19,905 bases of DNA, from assembly GCA_016932615.1 (NCBI GenBank), contig JAFGCN010000021.1:1-19905 (forward strand), in the 5' to 3' direction. The number at the start of each line of letters is the position of its first letter. Within the stretch, counting starts at the first letter, position 1. This stretch comes from Candidatus Aenigmatarchaeota archaeon (GTDB lineage Archaea; Aenigmatarchaeota; Aenigmatarchaeia; QMZS01). Under the pieces are notes generated by a model. It made no database searches, was not told where the DNA came from, and worked only from the letters and a program-made list of their open reading frames with translations. Below, piece by piece: positions 7,615 through 14,512 of this stretch. Both the position numbers and the translations under genes were made by a program.

Positions 7615-8060
7615 TCACTTCTTTTCAGGAAGCTCCCTTGCGTAAATTATTACATACGTCCCCTTTACAAACCAGTCCTTTATTTTTGCAGCCCTCCTGA
7701 ACCCATGAGCGAAACAGAAGTTTCCTGCAAGCTTGTCTTTCTCCTCAAAATCAACAAGCATGCAGTAGTATCCCTTCAGCAACCTTATCTCAGCATGCCG
7801 GATCAGCTCCTGGCCTACCCCATTATGGCGAAATTCCTCACGGACGTCAAAAAAAAGTCCATGTTTTTGGCCTGTCGTTAATGTCAACAAGTATTGCTCC
7901 AATCAATTCTCCGTTATCAAAAGCCCCAAGTTAAATACCGCGCCTCTTAAAATCATCTTTCAAAAAACTCCGCGTAAACCAGTATTCTCCCCCTAAACTG
8001 CTCCCTGCCAAGTTCATACCTGCCCTCAAGGTGGCGCCCATTAAGATTCCTTATTTCCAT
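7615..8060 (-). pseudogene. GNAT acetyltransferase, broken by two frameshifts and a stop
   Basis: The pieces line up as one acetyltransferase of about 148 residues. The first frame starts at 8060 (MEIRNLNGRHLEGRYELG) and runs to VYAEFFER and a stop at 7953. Removing one T from the six-T run at 7962-7967 continues it as FLKDDFKRRGI, then a TAA at 7931-7933, then LGAFDNGELIGAILVDIN and RPKTWTFF. That piece stops within the eight-T run at 7849-7856. Removing one T there joins it to FDVREEFRHNGVGQELI, the acetyl-CoA-binding motif (RxxGxG/A), and to GTYVIIYARELPEKK at the end. Two single-base homopolymer expansions plus an in-frame stop argue for real decay rather than one sequencing error. The start lies 16 bases behind the SRP RNA. 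Confidence 0.75.
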
Positions 8061-8075
8061 CAGAAGGTTTATTTG

Positions 8076-8352
8076 TGTGTGGAGCGCTTCCCTATCGAAA
8101 GCAGATACCGAAAGGGTTTGTCTTCCAGTTCTCCTCCGCTCAGTAATCCTGCATGCACAATTGTCCATGCTTACCCTTGCTTCCTTCCGAACCTGGGGGA
8201 TTCACACAGGCAACCGCCAGACAGGGCCAAGCATCTCCGTTGAACCGAAAGGCCCTCCCGGTAAGCCGCCTCCTCAAGGGCTTTTCGAACCCCCGCATAA
8301 TGACGATTTCGGGTTACAAGCTGCGCCAACCAGCCCGGCCTAGCCCCACACA
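8076..8352 (-). ncRNA. ffs: 7S signal recognition particle RNA
   Basis: The RNA of the signal recognition particle, which binds SRP19 and SRP54 and targets ribosomes to the membrane. The minus strand shows the archaeal hallmarks in order. The 5' end is TGTGTGGGGCTAGGCCGGG. The 5'-domain loop phrase TGTAACCCGAAATCG lies at 8304-8318. The helix-5 phrase GGTTCAACGGAGA lies at 8234-8246. The SRP54-binding helix 8, CCCCCAGGTTCGGAAGGAAG, starts at 8199, followed by CAAGGG. The ends pair as helix 1: TGTGTGGGGC (8352-8343) with GCTCCACACA (8085-8076), ten pairs with one G-U. The length of about 277 bases is slightly short for archaea. Ends are uncertain by about six bases. Open frames across it are artefacts. 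Confidence 0.92.
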
Positions 8353-8362
8353 ATATGATTTT

Positions 8363-8372
8363 GTTTAAAATA
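8363..8372 (-). promoter_or_regulatory. SRP RNA promoter (TATA box)
   Basis: TATTTTAAAC on the minus strand lies about 25 bases before the GGGGC at the 5' end of the SRP RNA. The box lies in the 36-base gap between the transporter stop and the RNA. Confidence 0.5.
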
Positions 8373-8388
8373 CTACTAAACAGCAGGA

Positions 8389-9261
8389 CTACTTATATCG
8401 AAGCCGTATCAAGACTCCCATCACGATTAAAGCCAATCCCACTATGGAACCTGCTGAAAATAGCTCGGCATTCAGTAGATAAGTCCAAATCATGGCTAAG
8501 AAAGGAACAGCATAGACCAAATTTGCCATCTTGTGAGTATCCCCCAATTCCAGTGCCTTAAACCAAAACACTACCGCAAGTGAATTAACCACCCCTCCAA
8601 GAAATGCAACTGCCAGCCAGGTGGTCAGTACCAGGGGCACAGTGAAGCTGGAAAAAACAAGGGTGATGGGTATGATAAGTGCTGCAGCGGAAAGAGAATA
8701 GACCAGCATACCCGAGTAGTTCTCATAATTCCATTTTTGCCCGAGAACAGAAAAAAGGCCATAGCATAAAGCGCCCAAGGCGGCAAGAATATATCCTTGG
8801 GTATAGTCACTGCTAAATCTCAGATTACCTCCCGTAAAGGCGATCAGTGCCCCAATAAAGCTAATTGAAACCGATAGAAGGGTTACGGGGGTCAGTCTTT
8901 CCTTCAGTAGGGGTATCGAAAATAGTATAACAAATACGGGCCAAAGATAATTCATTACGTTAACCTGTCCCGCAGGGGCCAAAGCAAAACCTCCAAGCAA
9001 AAACGCATGGTATAAGAAAATGCCCAACATTCCCAAAACAAACATCTTAAGATAATCTCCTGGAGAATACTCTAAAAGAAGACCAAGTTTTCCCTGTAAC
9101 AGATTAACTGTGAATAAAGAAATTATTGCAAAAATGCACATGTAGAATAGAACCTGAAAATTATCCAATTCAGCCAAAGCCAATTTTGCAACAGCTGGAT
9201 TGGTTGACCAGACCACTACTGCCAGAAGCAAATAACCATATGCTTTTTTAGAGGAGTCCAT
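8389..9261 (-). CDS. EamA/DMT-family membrane transporter
   Basis: A drug/metabolite-transporter family permease of 290 residues with about ten predicted membrane helices in two repeated EamA halves. The first half starts GYLLLAVVVWSTNPAVAKL and ends with the family phrase NYLWPVFVILFSIPLLKERL. The second half ends with VYAVPFLAMIWTYLL followed by a helix and the basic tail RLRYK. The substrate cannot be inferred: the family exports or imports amino acids, nucleotides, sugars or drugs. Codon use looks more AT-rich at third positions (many TTG, TTA, AAT, GAT) than in the neighbouring reductase, which may indicate horizontal gain. No clear promoter appears in the 37 bases behind the reductase gene, so it may be read through from there. 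Confidence 0.85.
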   Translation of the reverse strand: MDSSKKAYGYLLLAVVVWSTNPAVAKLALAELDNFQVLFYMCIFAIISLFTVNLLQGKLGLLLEYSPGDYLKMFVLGMLGIFLYHAFLLGGFALAPAGQVNVMNYLWPVFVILFSIPLLKERLTPVTLLSVSISFIGALIAFTGGNLRFSSDYTQGYILAALGALCYGLFSVLGQKWNYENYSGMLVYSLSAAALIIPITLVFSSFTVPLVLTTWLAVAFLGGVVNSLAVVFWFKALELGDTHKMANLVYAVPFLAMIWTYLLNAELFSAGSIVGLALIVMGVLIRLRYK

Positions 9262-9298
9262 AATCTATCTGACAAAAGGTAGCTAATCCGGGGTAAAT

Positions 9299-11521
9299 CT
9301 ATCCGCCACAAACAGAGTATCCGCAGCCCTTGCAGTTTCTGCAACCCTCCTCCCTTACCATAATGGACCCGCAGTTGGGGCACTTGTTTGGGTCATCGGT
9401 TTCCGGCTTCATCTCACCTCCATTGCAGTTCGGGTTTTGCTGCGGCTCCCGATTGGAGGCCTGTGGCTTTTTGGAAGAATCATAAAAATTAAGAACCTGC
9501 TCGCTTCGGCTGTTATTCCTGTAAACGGTTATTCCCTTGCAGCCCATCTTCCAGGCCCTTATGTAGATGTCCTCTATCTCCTGAATTGTCGCCCAGTTTG
9601 GAAGATTTATGGTCTTGCTTACGGCGCTATCAATGTGCTTCTGAACCGCTGCCTGTATCTTAAGGTGCCACTCGGGCGAAATATCGTGGGCTGAAACAAA
9701 AACACGCCTTATGTCTTCAGGCAGATCCTGCACATCCTGTATGGACTCCCTTCCAGCGACTTTTCTCATGAGGTCCTCACTGTAAATACCTCTCTTTCTA
9801 AGGACCTGCTCAAATAAGGGATTTGTCTCCACTAAGTCCTCTCCAAGGGTATTTCCCACCTTCCGAAGGTACGAAATCGCAAAAAGCGGCTCTATGCCTG
9901 ATGAAGCGCAGGCAATTATTCCTGTTGTGCCTGTTGGCGCAACTGTCGTGCAGGCCGCGTTTCTCATAGTTGGGAATTTATCCTTCCATATAGATTTTTT
10001 GAAATTCGGAAAGTTTCCCCTGACCCGCCCAAGCTCTATGGACATCTCGCGCGCATTATCTTCGATAAAGCCCATTACTTTATCGGCAAATTGCTCGGCT
10101 TCAGGGCTGTTGTAAGGGATTCCCAAAAGGATAAGAGCATCGGCAAATCCCATTACGCCCAGACCCACCTTGCGGTTTGCCCTTGAGGCCTTCTCTATCT
10201 GGGGTATGGGGTAGTTATTGGCATCAATTACATTATCAAGGAAATGAATTGCGTCACGAACTGTTGACCTCAACGTCTTCCAGTCCATTTCATAGCCGAT
10301 TTCAGTTTCCTTTAGCATCTTGGACAGGTTTATAGCCCCCAGGTTGCAGGACTCATAAGGCAAAAGCGGCTGTTCTCCACAAGGGTTTGTCGCTTCGATT
10401 TCACCTACTTCGGGGGTGGGGTTCTTGCGATTAATCTCATCCAGGAATATCAGCCCCGGGTCTCCATTTTTCCAGGCAAAAGTAGATATAAGCGAGAAGA
10501 CCTTTCTGGCACTCAGGTGACCTACGACTTCACGGGTTTTGGGGTCGCGCAAGGGGTAGTTTCCACCAACCTCGGCCGCACTCATGAATTCATCAGTCAT
10601 TCCAACAGACAGGTTGAAGTTTGTCATTTCCGTATCCTTCTCCTTACAGGAAATAAAGTCTATAATGTCTGGATGGTCAACCCTCATGACACCCATATTG
10701 GCGCCGCGCCTCTTTCCCCCTTGCTTAATCACATCTGTTGCGACATTAAACACCTTCATAAACGAAAGAGGGCCTGAGGCAACCCCTCGGGTAGACCTTA
10801 CAGGATAGCCCTTTGGCCGCAGCCGGCTGAATGAAAATCCGGTGCCTCCGCCAGATTTCTGAACAAGCGCCATATATTTTACGGCATCGAAAATATCCTC
10901 CATCGAGTCCCCAACAGGAAGGACAAAACAGGCAGAAAGAGACAAGCCCTTGTCGGTTCCGGCATTAAACAATGTAGGGCTGTTAGGCATAAACTCAAGC
11001 GTGGTCATCATCTTGAAGAATTTTCTAGCCGTTGCCTTGATTTCGTCTTCGTCAGAACCGTATCTCCTGTCCTGTTCTGCAATGTTGCGGGCAACCCTTG
11101 TGAATAACTGTCTTGGAGTCTCGACAATTTTACCCTCTTCATCTTTTTGAAGATACCTTGCCTTGAGAACCTTGAAGGAATTAAGAGGAAGCTTCAGGTC
11201 ATCGTCCACGTCCCCCATCAGGGATTTTATTTCCCTAAGCTCTTTGTGCTTTTGCCTGTATATTATATAGGACTTAGCAACATCAGCGAGATTGTTTTTT
11301 ATTAAAACCTGCTCCACAACATCCTGAACCTGCTCAACAGTAATGACCCCACCATCATATTTTTTCTTAAGCTCTGTAAGGACGCTATCGGCAATTTTCT
11401 GCACTCTTGCCGGTTCGTCGCGCTCCACTGAAGAAAACGCCCGAGTAATTGCCTCGATTATTTTATTCTTATTAAATGGAACAATTCTTCCGGTCCTTTT
11501 CCTGACCTTTATAAGATCCAT
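9299..11521 (-). CDS. nrdJ: Adenosylcobalamin-dependent (class II) ribonucleoside-diphosphate reductase
   Basis: Makes deoxyribonucleotides using vitamin B12 and works with or without oxygen; 740 residues. An N-terminal ATP-cone (about 3-95, VRKRTGRIVPFNKNKI) should sense ATP/dATP. The catalytic barrel shows FMPNSPTLFNAG, LSACFVLPV (C198), TNPCGEQPLLPYESCNLGAI (N379, thiyl-radical C381, E383, redox C392) and VAPTGTTGIIA (528-538). The C-terminal tail is a zinc-ribbon-like cluster (C714, C717, C727, C730, C733, C738) that likely re-reduces the active site. No NrdB or NrdG partner is adjacent, as expected for class II. A CTATAAG element about 27 bases ahead of the ATG gives a leaderless transcript. 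It feeds the replication genes at the right end of the window functionally, not as an operon. Confidence 0.95.
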   Translation of the reverse strand: MDLIKVRKRTGRIVPFNKNKIIEAITRAFSSVERDEPARVQKIADSVLTELKKKYDGGVITVEQVQDVVEQVLIKNNLADVAKSYIIYRQKHKELREIKSLMGDVDDDLKLPLNSFKVLKARYLQKDEEGKIVETPRQLFTRVARNIAEQDRRYGSDEDEIKATARKFFKMMTTLEFMPNSPTLFNAGTDKGLSLSACFVLPVGDSMEDIFDAVKYMALVQKSGGGTGFSFSRLRPKGYPVRSTRGVASGPLSFMKVFNVATDVIKQGGKRRGANMGVMRVDHPDIIDFISCKEKDTEMTNFNLSVGMTDEFMSAAEVGGNYPLRDPKTREVVGHLSARKVFSLISTFAWKNGDPGLIFLDEINRKNPTPEVGEIEATNPCGEQPLLPYESCNLGAINLSKMLKETEIGYEMDWKTLRSTVRDAIHFLDNVIDANNYPIPQIEKASRANRKVGLGVMGFADALILLGIPYNSPEAEQFADKVMGFIEDNAREMSIELGRVRGNFPNFKKSIWKDKFPTMRNAACTTVAPTGTTGIIACASSGIEPLFAISYLRKVGNTLGEDLVETNPLFEQVLRKRGIYSEDLMRKVAGRESIQDVQDLPEDIRRVFVSAHDISPEWHLKIQAAVQKHIDSAVSKTINLPNWATIQEIEDIYIRAWKMGCKGITVYRNNSRSEQVLNFYDSSKKPQASNREPQQNPNCNGGEMKPETDDPNKCPNCGSIMVREEGCRNCKGCGYSVCGG

Positions 11522-11542
11522 TCTTTATATAGCCCACAAAAA

Positions 11543-11549
11543 CTTATAG
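11543..11549 (-). promoter_or_regulatory. Ribonucleotide reductase promoter (TATA box)
   Basis: CTATAAG on the minus strand is centred about 26 bases before the ATG at 11521, predicting a leaderless message. A second AT-rich element (AAATATATTTTGC) lies about 20 bases further upstream. Confidence 0.5.
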
Positions 11550-11616
11550 GGTTCTCCGGAGGAGCAAAATATATTTCTGAAAAAATAAGCCAAGATATAG
11601 AAAAATAGGTTCTCCG
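11550..11616 (+). repeat. Direct repeat pair GGTTCTCCG in the nrdJ / phosphatidyltransferase gap
   Basis: GGTTCTCCG occurs at 11550-11558 and again at 11608-11616, each preceded by ATAG. The first copy runs into the palindrome CTCCGGAG (11554-11561). The pair lies just upstream of the nrdJ TATA box in the 176-base divergent gap, where a regulator could bind. It is short, so chance cannot be excluded. Confidence 0.35.
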
Positions 11617-11697
11617 AGTTGTTATAATCAGCACATAATCAATATAGCTTGTTAAAACCTTCTATTTGCCTATAGAGGTATTATTCTTACAGTAATT

Positions 11698-12294
11698 ATG
11701 CTATCTTCCTCAAAGAAAAAATTTGGGGGAATTCTGGATTGGGCGATAAAGCCGCTAAAGAGAACTGGAATCTCCCCAAACCAGCTCACGCTTCTCTCCC
11801 TGCTTCTTGCGGCTGGCTACTTCTATGCCATGCTTTCCGGGAAATACATTGCAGCACTTTTCCTGGTGATTCTTTCTATTGCTTCTGACGCCCTTGACGG
11901 GCATCTGGCAAGAGAAACGAAACGGGCAGGGCCATACGGCGCCTACCTAGACACTATTGCAGACAGATATGTGGAGTTCATAATATTCCTGTCATTCCTC
12001 TTCCTGCCCCTCCCAACCCTGGTCCTGGCACCGGAGATATGGATCGCTCTTTGTGTTTTCGGGTCGCTTATGACCACTTACTCAAAAGCGGCATACTCTG
12101 AAAAGACAGGCAAATCATTTTCCGGAGGGCTCCTTGAAAGGCCTGAGAGGACTCTTGCCTTGATAGCGGGCATTATTTTGATTAACCTTAACCCAATTTA
12201 CCTCCTATACATAATAATTCTTCTTGCGTTCCTGACTAACCTGTCCGCAATCCACAGGATATACAAAGCCCTTGGACTATGTACCCAGCGCTAA
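11698..12294 (+). CDS. CDP-alcohol phosphatidyltransferase, probably archaetidylinositol-phosphate synthase
   Basis: A membrane enzyme of polar lipid synthesis, 198 residues. The full CDP-alcohol transferase signature is present: D64-x2-D67G-x2-AR-x8-G81-x3-D85-x3-D89, in SDALDGHLARETKR and GAYLDTIAD. Before it lies SPNQLTLLSLLLAAG, and after it the phrase GGLLERPERTLALIAG, which I associate with archaetidylinositol-phosphate and related inositol-lipid synthases. Five to six membrane helices fit the hydrophobic pattern. The expected reaction joins CDP-archaeol to inositol phosphate (or another alcohol phosphate) at the cytoplasmic face; the acceptor is inferred. A CTATAGAG element about 25 bases ahead suggests a leaderless start. 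Its last 16 bases overlap the next gene. Confidence 0.85.
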   Translation: MLSSSKKKFGGILDWAIKPLKRTGISPNQLTLLSLLLAAGYFYAMLSGKYIAALFLVILSIASDALDGHLARETKRAGPYGAYLDTIADRYVEFIIFLSFLFLPLPTLVLAPEIWIALCVFGSLMTTYSKAAYSEKTGKSFSGGLLERPERTLALIAGIILINLNPIYLLYIIILLAFLTNLSAIHRIYKALGLCTQR

Positions 12295-13142
12295 TAAGAT
12301 TTTTTGGAAAAACCGGAAGCCGTTTCTTCGGAAGGCAGCTTGCGTCTCTCAAGGAACTGACAGAGAAATCAAACCTTCCAATAATATACGAAACCTACGT
12401 AGGGCAGCTGTTCTTTTACTGCTTTCTTTCCCTTAATCTCTTTCTGGTCTTCTTTTTATATCTGTTTCTTTTGTTCTGGGGCCTGAGCTTTACGGCATCA
12501 ATAGCTTCCGCAGGCATCCTCACACTGACCCTGACCTCATTTATTGCAACGGTATTCTACCTCTACCCTTTCGCAAAGTACCAGCGGCAAAAAGAAGACC
12601 TTGAACGGAATATGGTTTTTGGAATCCCCTATTTAAGCATAGTTTCAAGAAGTGGCGTCCCACTTCAAAAAATAATATACTGCGCTTCAAAAGAGAAGGA
12701 GTTTGGAGAGTTCTCAAAAGAGTTTGGGCGCGCCCACAAATATATTTCTCTTATGGGAAAGGACGCCGTGTCCTCGCTAAAAGAAGTGGCAAACCGAACC
12801 TCTTCTGAAAAATTCAAAAAATTCCTCGATGGGCTAACGGCGACAGTAATGTCTGGAAGCGACATAAGCAAGTACCTTGTTGAAGAAGGAAAAAAGGAGC
12901 TAGAGGTATACCGGGAAAGAGGAAAAAAGCACACGGCAGTAATGTCCCTTCTTGCTGATTTCTATCTTGTTGCGCTCCTTATAGCCCCCCTGTGCCTGAC
13001 CATCATTCTGGTTGTGTTCTCACTTATGGAGCCCACCTTTCTGGGACTGGAAATCCATCACCTTATGACCCTGATTGTCGATGGAGCGCTGCCTCTGCTT
13101 GGAATTATATATCTCGCCCTGCTGGGGCTGGTTAAACTATGA
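12279..13142 (+). CDS. Type II secretion/pilus platform protein, first of a pair (T2SS-F, ArlJ/TadB-like)
   Basis: A 287-residue integral membrane protein. Two membrane helices near 43-98 are followed by a cytoplasmic helical domain (about 99-220) with the T2SS-F pattern: NMVFGIPYLSIVSRSGVPL, SSLKEVANRTSSEKFKKFLD and TVMSGSDISKYL. Two or more helices (about 220-250 and 262-287) end the protein. Platform proteins of this family sit under archaeal pili and archaella and couple an ATPase to subunit assembly. The ATPase is not in the window. It overlaps the lipid synthase by 16 bases and the next platform gene by four (ATGA), so translation is probably coupled. Confidence 0.75.
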   Translation: MYPALIRFFGKTGSRFFGRQLASLKELTEKSNLPIIYETYVGQLFFYCFLSLNLFLVFFLYLFLLFWGLSFTASIASAGILTLTLTSFIATVFYLYPFAKYQRQKEDLERNMVFGIPYLSIVSRSGVPLQKIIYCASKEKEFGEFSKEFGRAHKYISLMGKDAVSSLKEVANRTSSEKFKKFLDGLTATVMSGSDISKYLVEEGKKELEVYRERGKKHTAVMSLLADFYLVALLIAPLCLTIILVVFSLMEPTFLGLEIHHLMTLIVDGALPLLGIIYLALLGLVKL

Positions 13143-13825
13143 CTGCAATCCATTTCCTGCTTCTAGGGTTTATAATCATTCTCCTCTTGTCTCTTTACGG
13201 GCACAGGCAACAAAAAAAGCGTGACCTTATCGAAAACTTCCCACGCTTCTTCCAGGAAGTGTACAATAACTGCGCGTCGGGCATGACCCTGGTAAAAGCA
13301 GTAAAGCACAGCAAATATGCAAACTATGGCTCTCTGACGCCTGAAATAAGAAACCTGTGCCTCCAAATAGAATGGGGGATTCCTTTCCCTGTCGCCCTTA
13401 AAAAGCTTTCCAAAAAAATAAACGATCCCTTTATCTCACGCATGATAAACCTGGTCGATAAGGCCTCTGAATTCAGCCCCAATATTGGAAAAAGCATGAA
13501 CGAGATATATTCCCACATAGCCCTTACTCGGGAGATTGAGCGTGAACGGTCTGCAGCCCTCTTCCCCCAGCTCATTTCCTTTTACCTCATATTTTTTGTG
13601 ATGCTTGCAACAATACTTCTCCTCTTCAGGTCTTTCATCCCCTCCTTTGGCGAATTTAACCTTGAATTTTACAGGACGCTGTTCACACACCTTATTATCA
13701 TTGAGGCGGTTATCTCTGGCCTTGCTATTGGAAGGATCGTCGAAGACTCATTTAAGGCAGGAATAAAGCATGTCCTTATTCTACTTTTTGTTGGTATATT
13801 TTTTATATATTTCTATAGTATATAA
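13139..13825 (+). CDS. Type II secretion/pilus platform protein, second of a pair (T2SS-F, ArlJ/TadC-like)
   Basis: A 228-residue partner of the previous gene. One N-terminal helix (3-22) leads into a cytoplasmic T2SS-F domain: LIENFPRFFQEVYNNCASGM, LQIEWGIPFPVALKKL and DPFISRMINLVDKASEFSP. Three further helices (about 143-168, 178-198, 208-228) follow. Together the pair has the make-up of one ArlJ-type platform split in two: each half has a cytoplasmic T2SS-F domain and membrane helices. Start and stop overlap by four bases with the previous gene, and its TAA overlaps the next ATG by one base. Function in a pilus-like machine is inferred from the family; no prepilin peptidase is seen here. 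Confidence 0.78.
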   Translation: MTAIHFLLLGFIIILLLSLYGHRQQKKRDLIENFPRFFQEVYNNCASGMTLVKAVKHSKYANYGSLTPEIRNLCLQIEWGIPFPVALKKLSKKINDPFISRMINLVDKASEFSPNIGKSMNEIYSHIALTREIERERSAALFPQLISFYLIFFVMLATILLLFRSFIPSFGEFNLEFYRTLFTHLIIIEAVISGLAIGRIVEDSFKAGIKHVLILLFVGIFFIYFYSI

Positions 13826-14103
13826 TGGTGAAGGTTAAGTACAAGGTGGCATGCCCATTTTGTAAGACTCAGCATGAAAGCGAGATTGATATGGCTTATA
13901 GAAAGGACAAAAAGTTCAATGTAAGAAAAAGCAACAAAAATCTCCACATCTGCAAAAATGAGAAGTGCAGCAAGGAGTTTATCGTTGAAATTGATAGCCA
14001 TGGCGGCGTAAGCTCGATGCCGACAAAATCAGCCGAAAAAGATGGTATATTCCCCTGGGAAATGATAGTTGACGGCAAAATTGTAAGTATAGAGGAGAAT
14101 TAA
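13825..14103 (+). CDS. Small zinc-ribbon protein of unknown function
   Basis: A 92-residue cytoplasmic protein. C10 and C13 (VACPFCKTQH) and C43 and C48 (HICKNEKCSKEF) form a likely zinc ribbon, with a basic stretch (AYRKDKKFNVRKSNKN) between the two pairs. The C-terminal half has no recognisable motif. The ATG overlaps the stop of the platform gene (TAATG), and uS17 begins 18 bases after it. It could belong to the pilus genes or act with the ribosome; I do not recognise the family. Confidence 0.75.
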   Translation: MVKVKYKVACPFCKTQHESEIDMAYRKDKKFNVRKSNKNLHICKNEKCSKEFIVEIDSHGGVSSMPTKSAEKDGIFPWEMIVDGKIVSIEEN

Positions 14104-14121
14104 TCTTTTACTTTTTAATTT

Positions 14122-14445
14122 ATGGCAAGAAATATCGGGCTTGACGTAGAGGAACCAAAGGAAAGCTGCAACAGCGAAGAGTGCCCTTTCCACGGAAACC
14201 TCAAGATTAGGGGGAAAACCTATACTGGAGAGGTGGTTTCCCTTAAGGCAAAAGACACTGTCGTAATTGAAAAGAGATACCTCTATTACGTACCAAAGTA
14301 CGAGAGGTACGAGCGAAGGAGGAGAAAGATAATAGCGCATATGCCAAAATGCCTCAAGCTCAGCAAAGGAGATGAAATAAGGATTGCCGAATGCAAGCCC
14401 ATTACAAAGACAAAAAGGCACGTAGTAATTGAAAAAATCAGGTAA
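14122..14445 (+). CDS. rps17: Small ribosomal subunit protein uS17
   Basis: A 107-residue 16S rRNA-binding protein of the 30S body. The archaeal N-terminal signature NIGLDVEEPKESCNSEECPF with C16 and C21 is followed by HGNLKIRGKTYTGEVVS. The OB-fold continues with DTVVIEKRYLYYVPKYERYE and the RNA-contacting basic run RRRRK. It ends with the KGDEIRIAECKPITKTKRH phrase, all typical of uS17. In most archaea this gene sits in the S10/spc ribosomal cluster beside uL29 and uL14. Here it stands alone between a zinc-ribbon gene and a phosphatase. Nothing suggests it is broken. Confidence 0.95.
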   Translation: MARNIGLDVEEPKESCNSEECPFHGNLKIRGKTYTGEVVSLKAKDTVVIEKRYLYYVPKYERYERRRRKIIAHMPKCLKLSKGDEIRIAECKPITKTKRHVVIEKIR

Positions 14446-14512
14446 TTTCCCCCAAAACCACTTGCGGGAGGTAAATTGGGCAACGGGCTTTAATTAAAGT
14501 TCTAGGTCTTTT

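Noticed and set aside
7953-8168. 71-residue frame starting MDNCACRITERRR as a gene
   Set aside because: Its first third lies within the SRP RNA; only the part from the ATG at 8060 belongs to the broken acetyltransferase.
8281-8290. TTCGAA resembling a tRNA T-loop
   Set aside because: It lies in the 5' part of the SRP RNA, and no acceptor or anticodon stem can be formed around it.
8077-8353. Open frames on both strands across the SRP RNA
   Set aside because: They overlap conserved structural RNA motifs and have no protein family features.
11522-11697. Cobalamin riboswitch upstream of the B12-dependent reductase
   Set aside because: The transcript looks leaderless and no B12-box-like sequence is present.
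14029-14421. 130-residue minus-strand frame opposite the zinc-ribbon and uS17 genes
   Set aside because: It is antisense to a confidently identified ribosomal protein and shows no motif.
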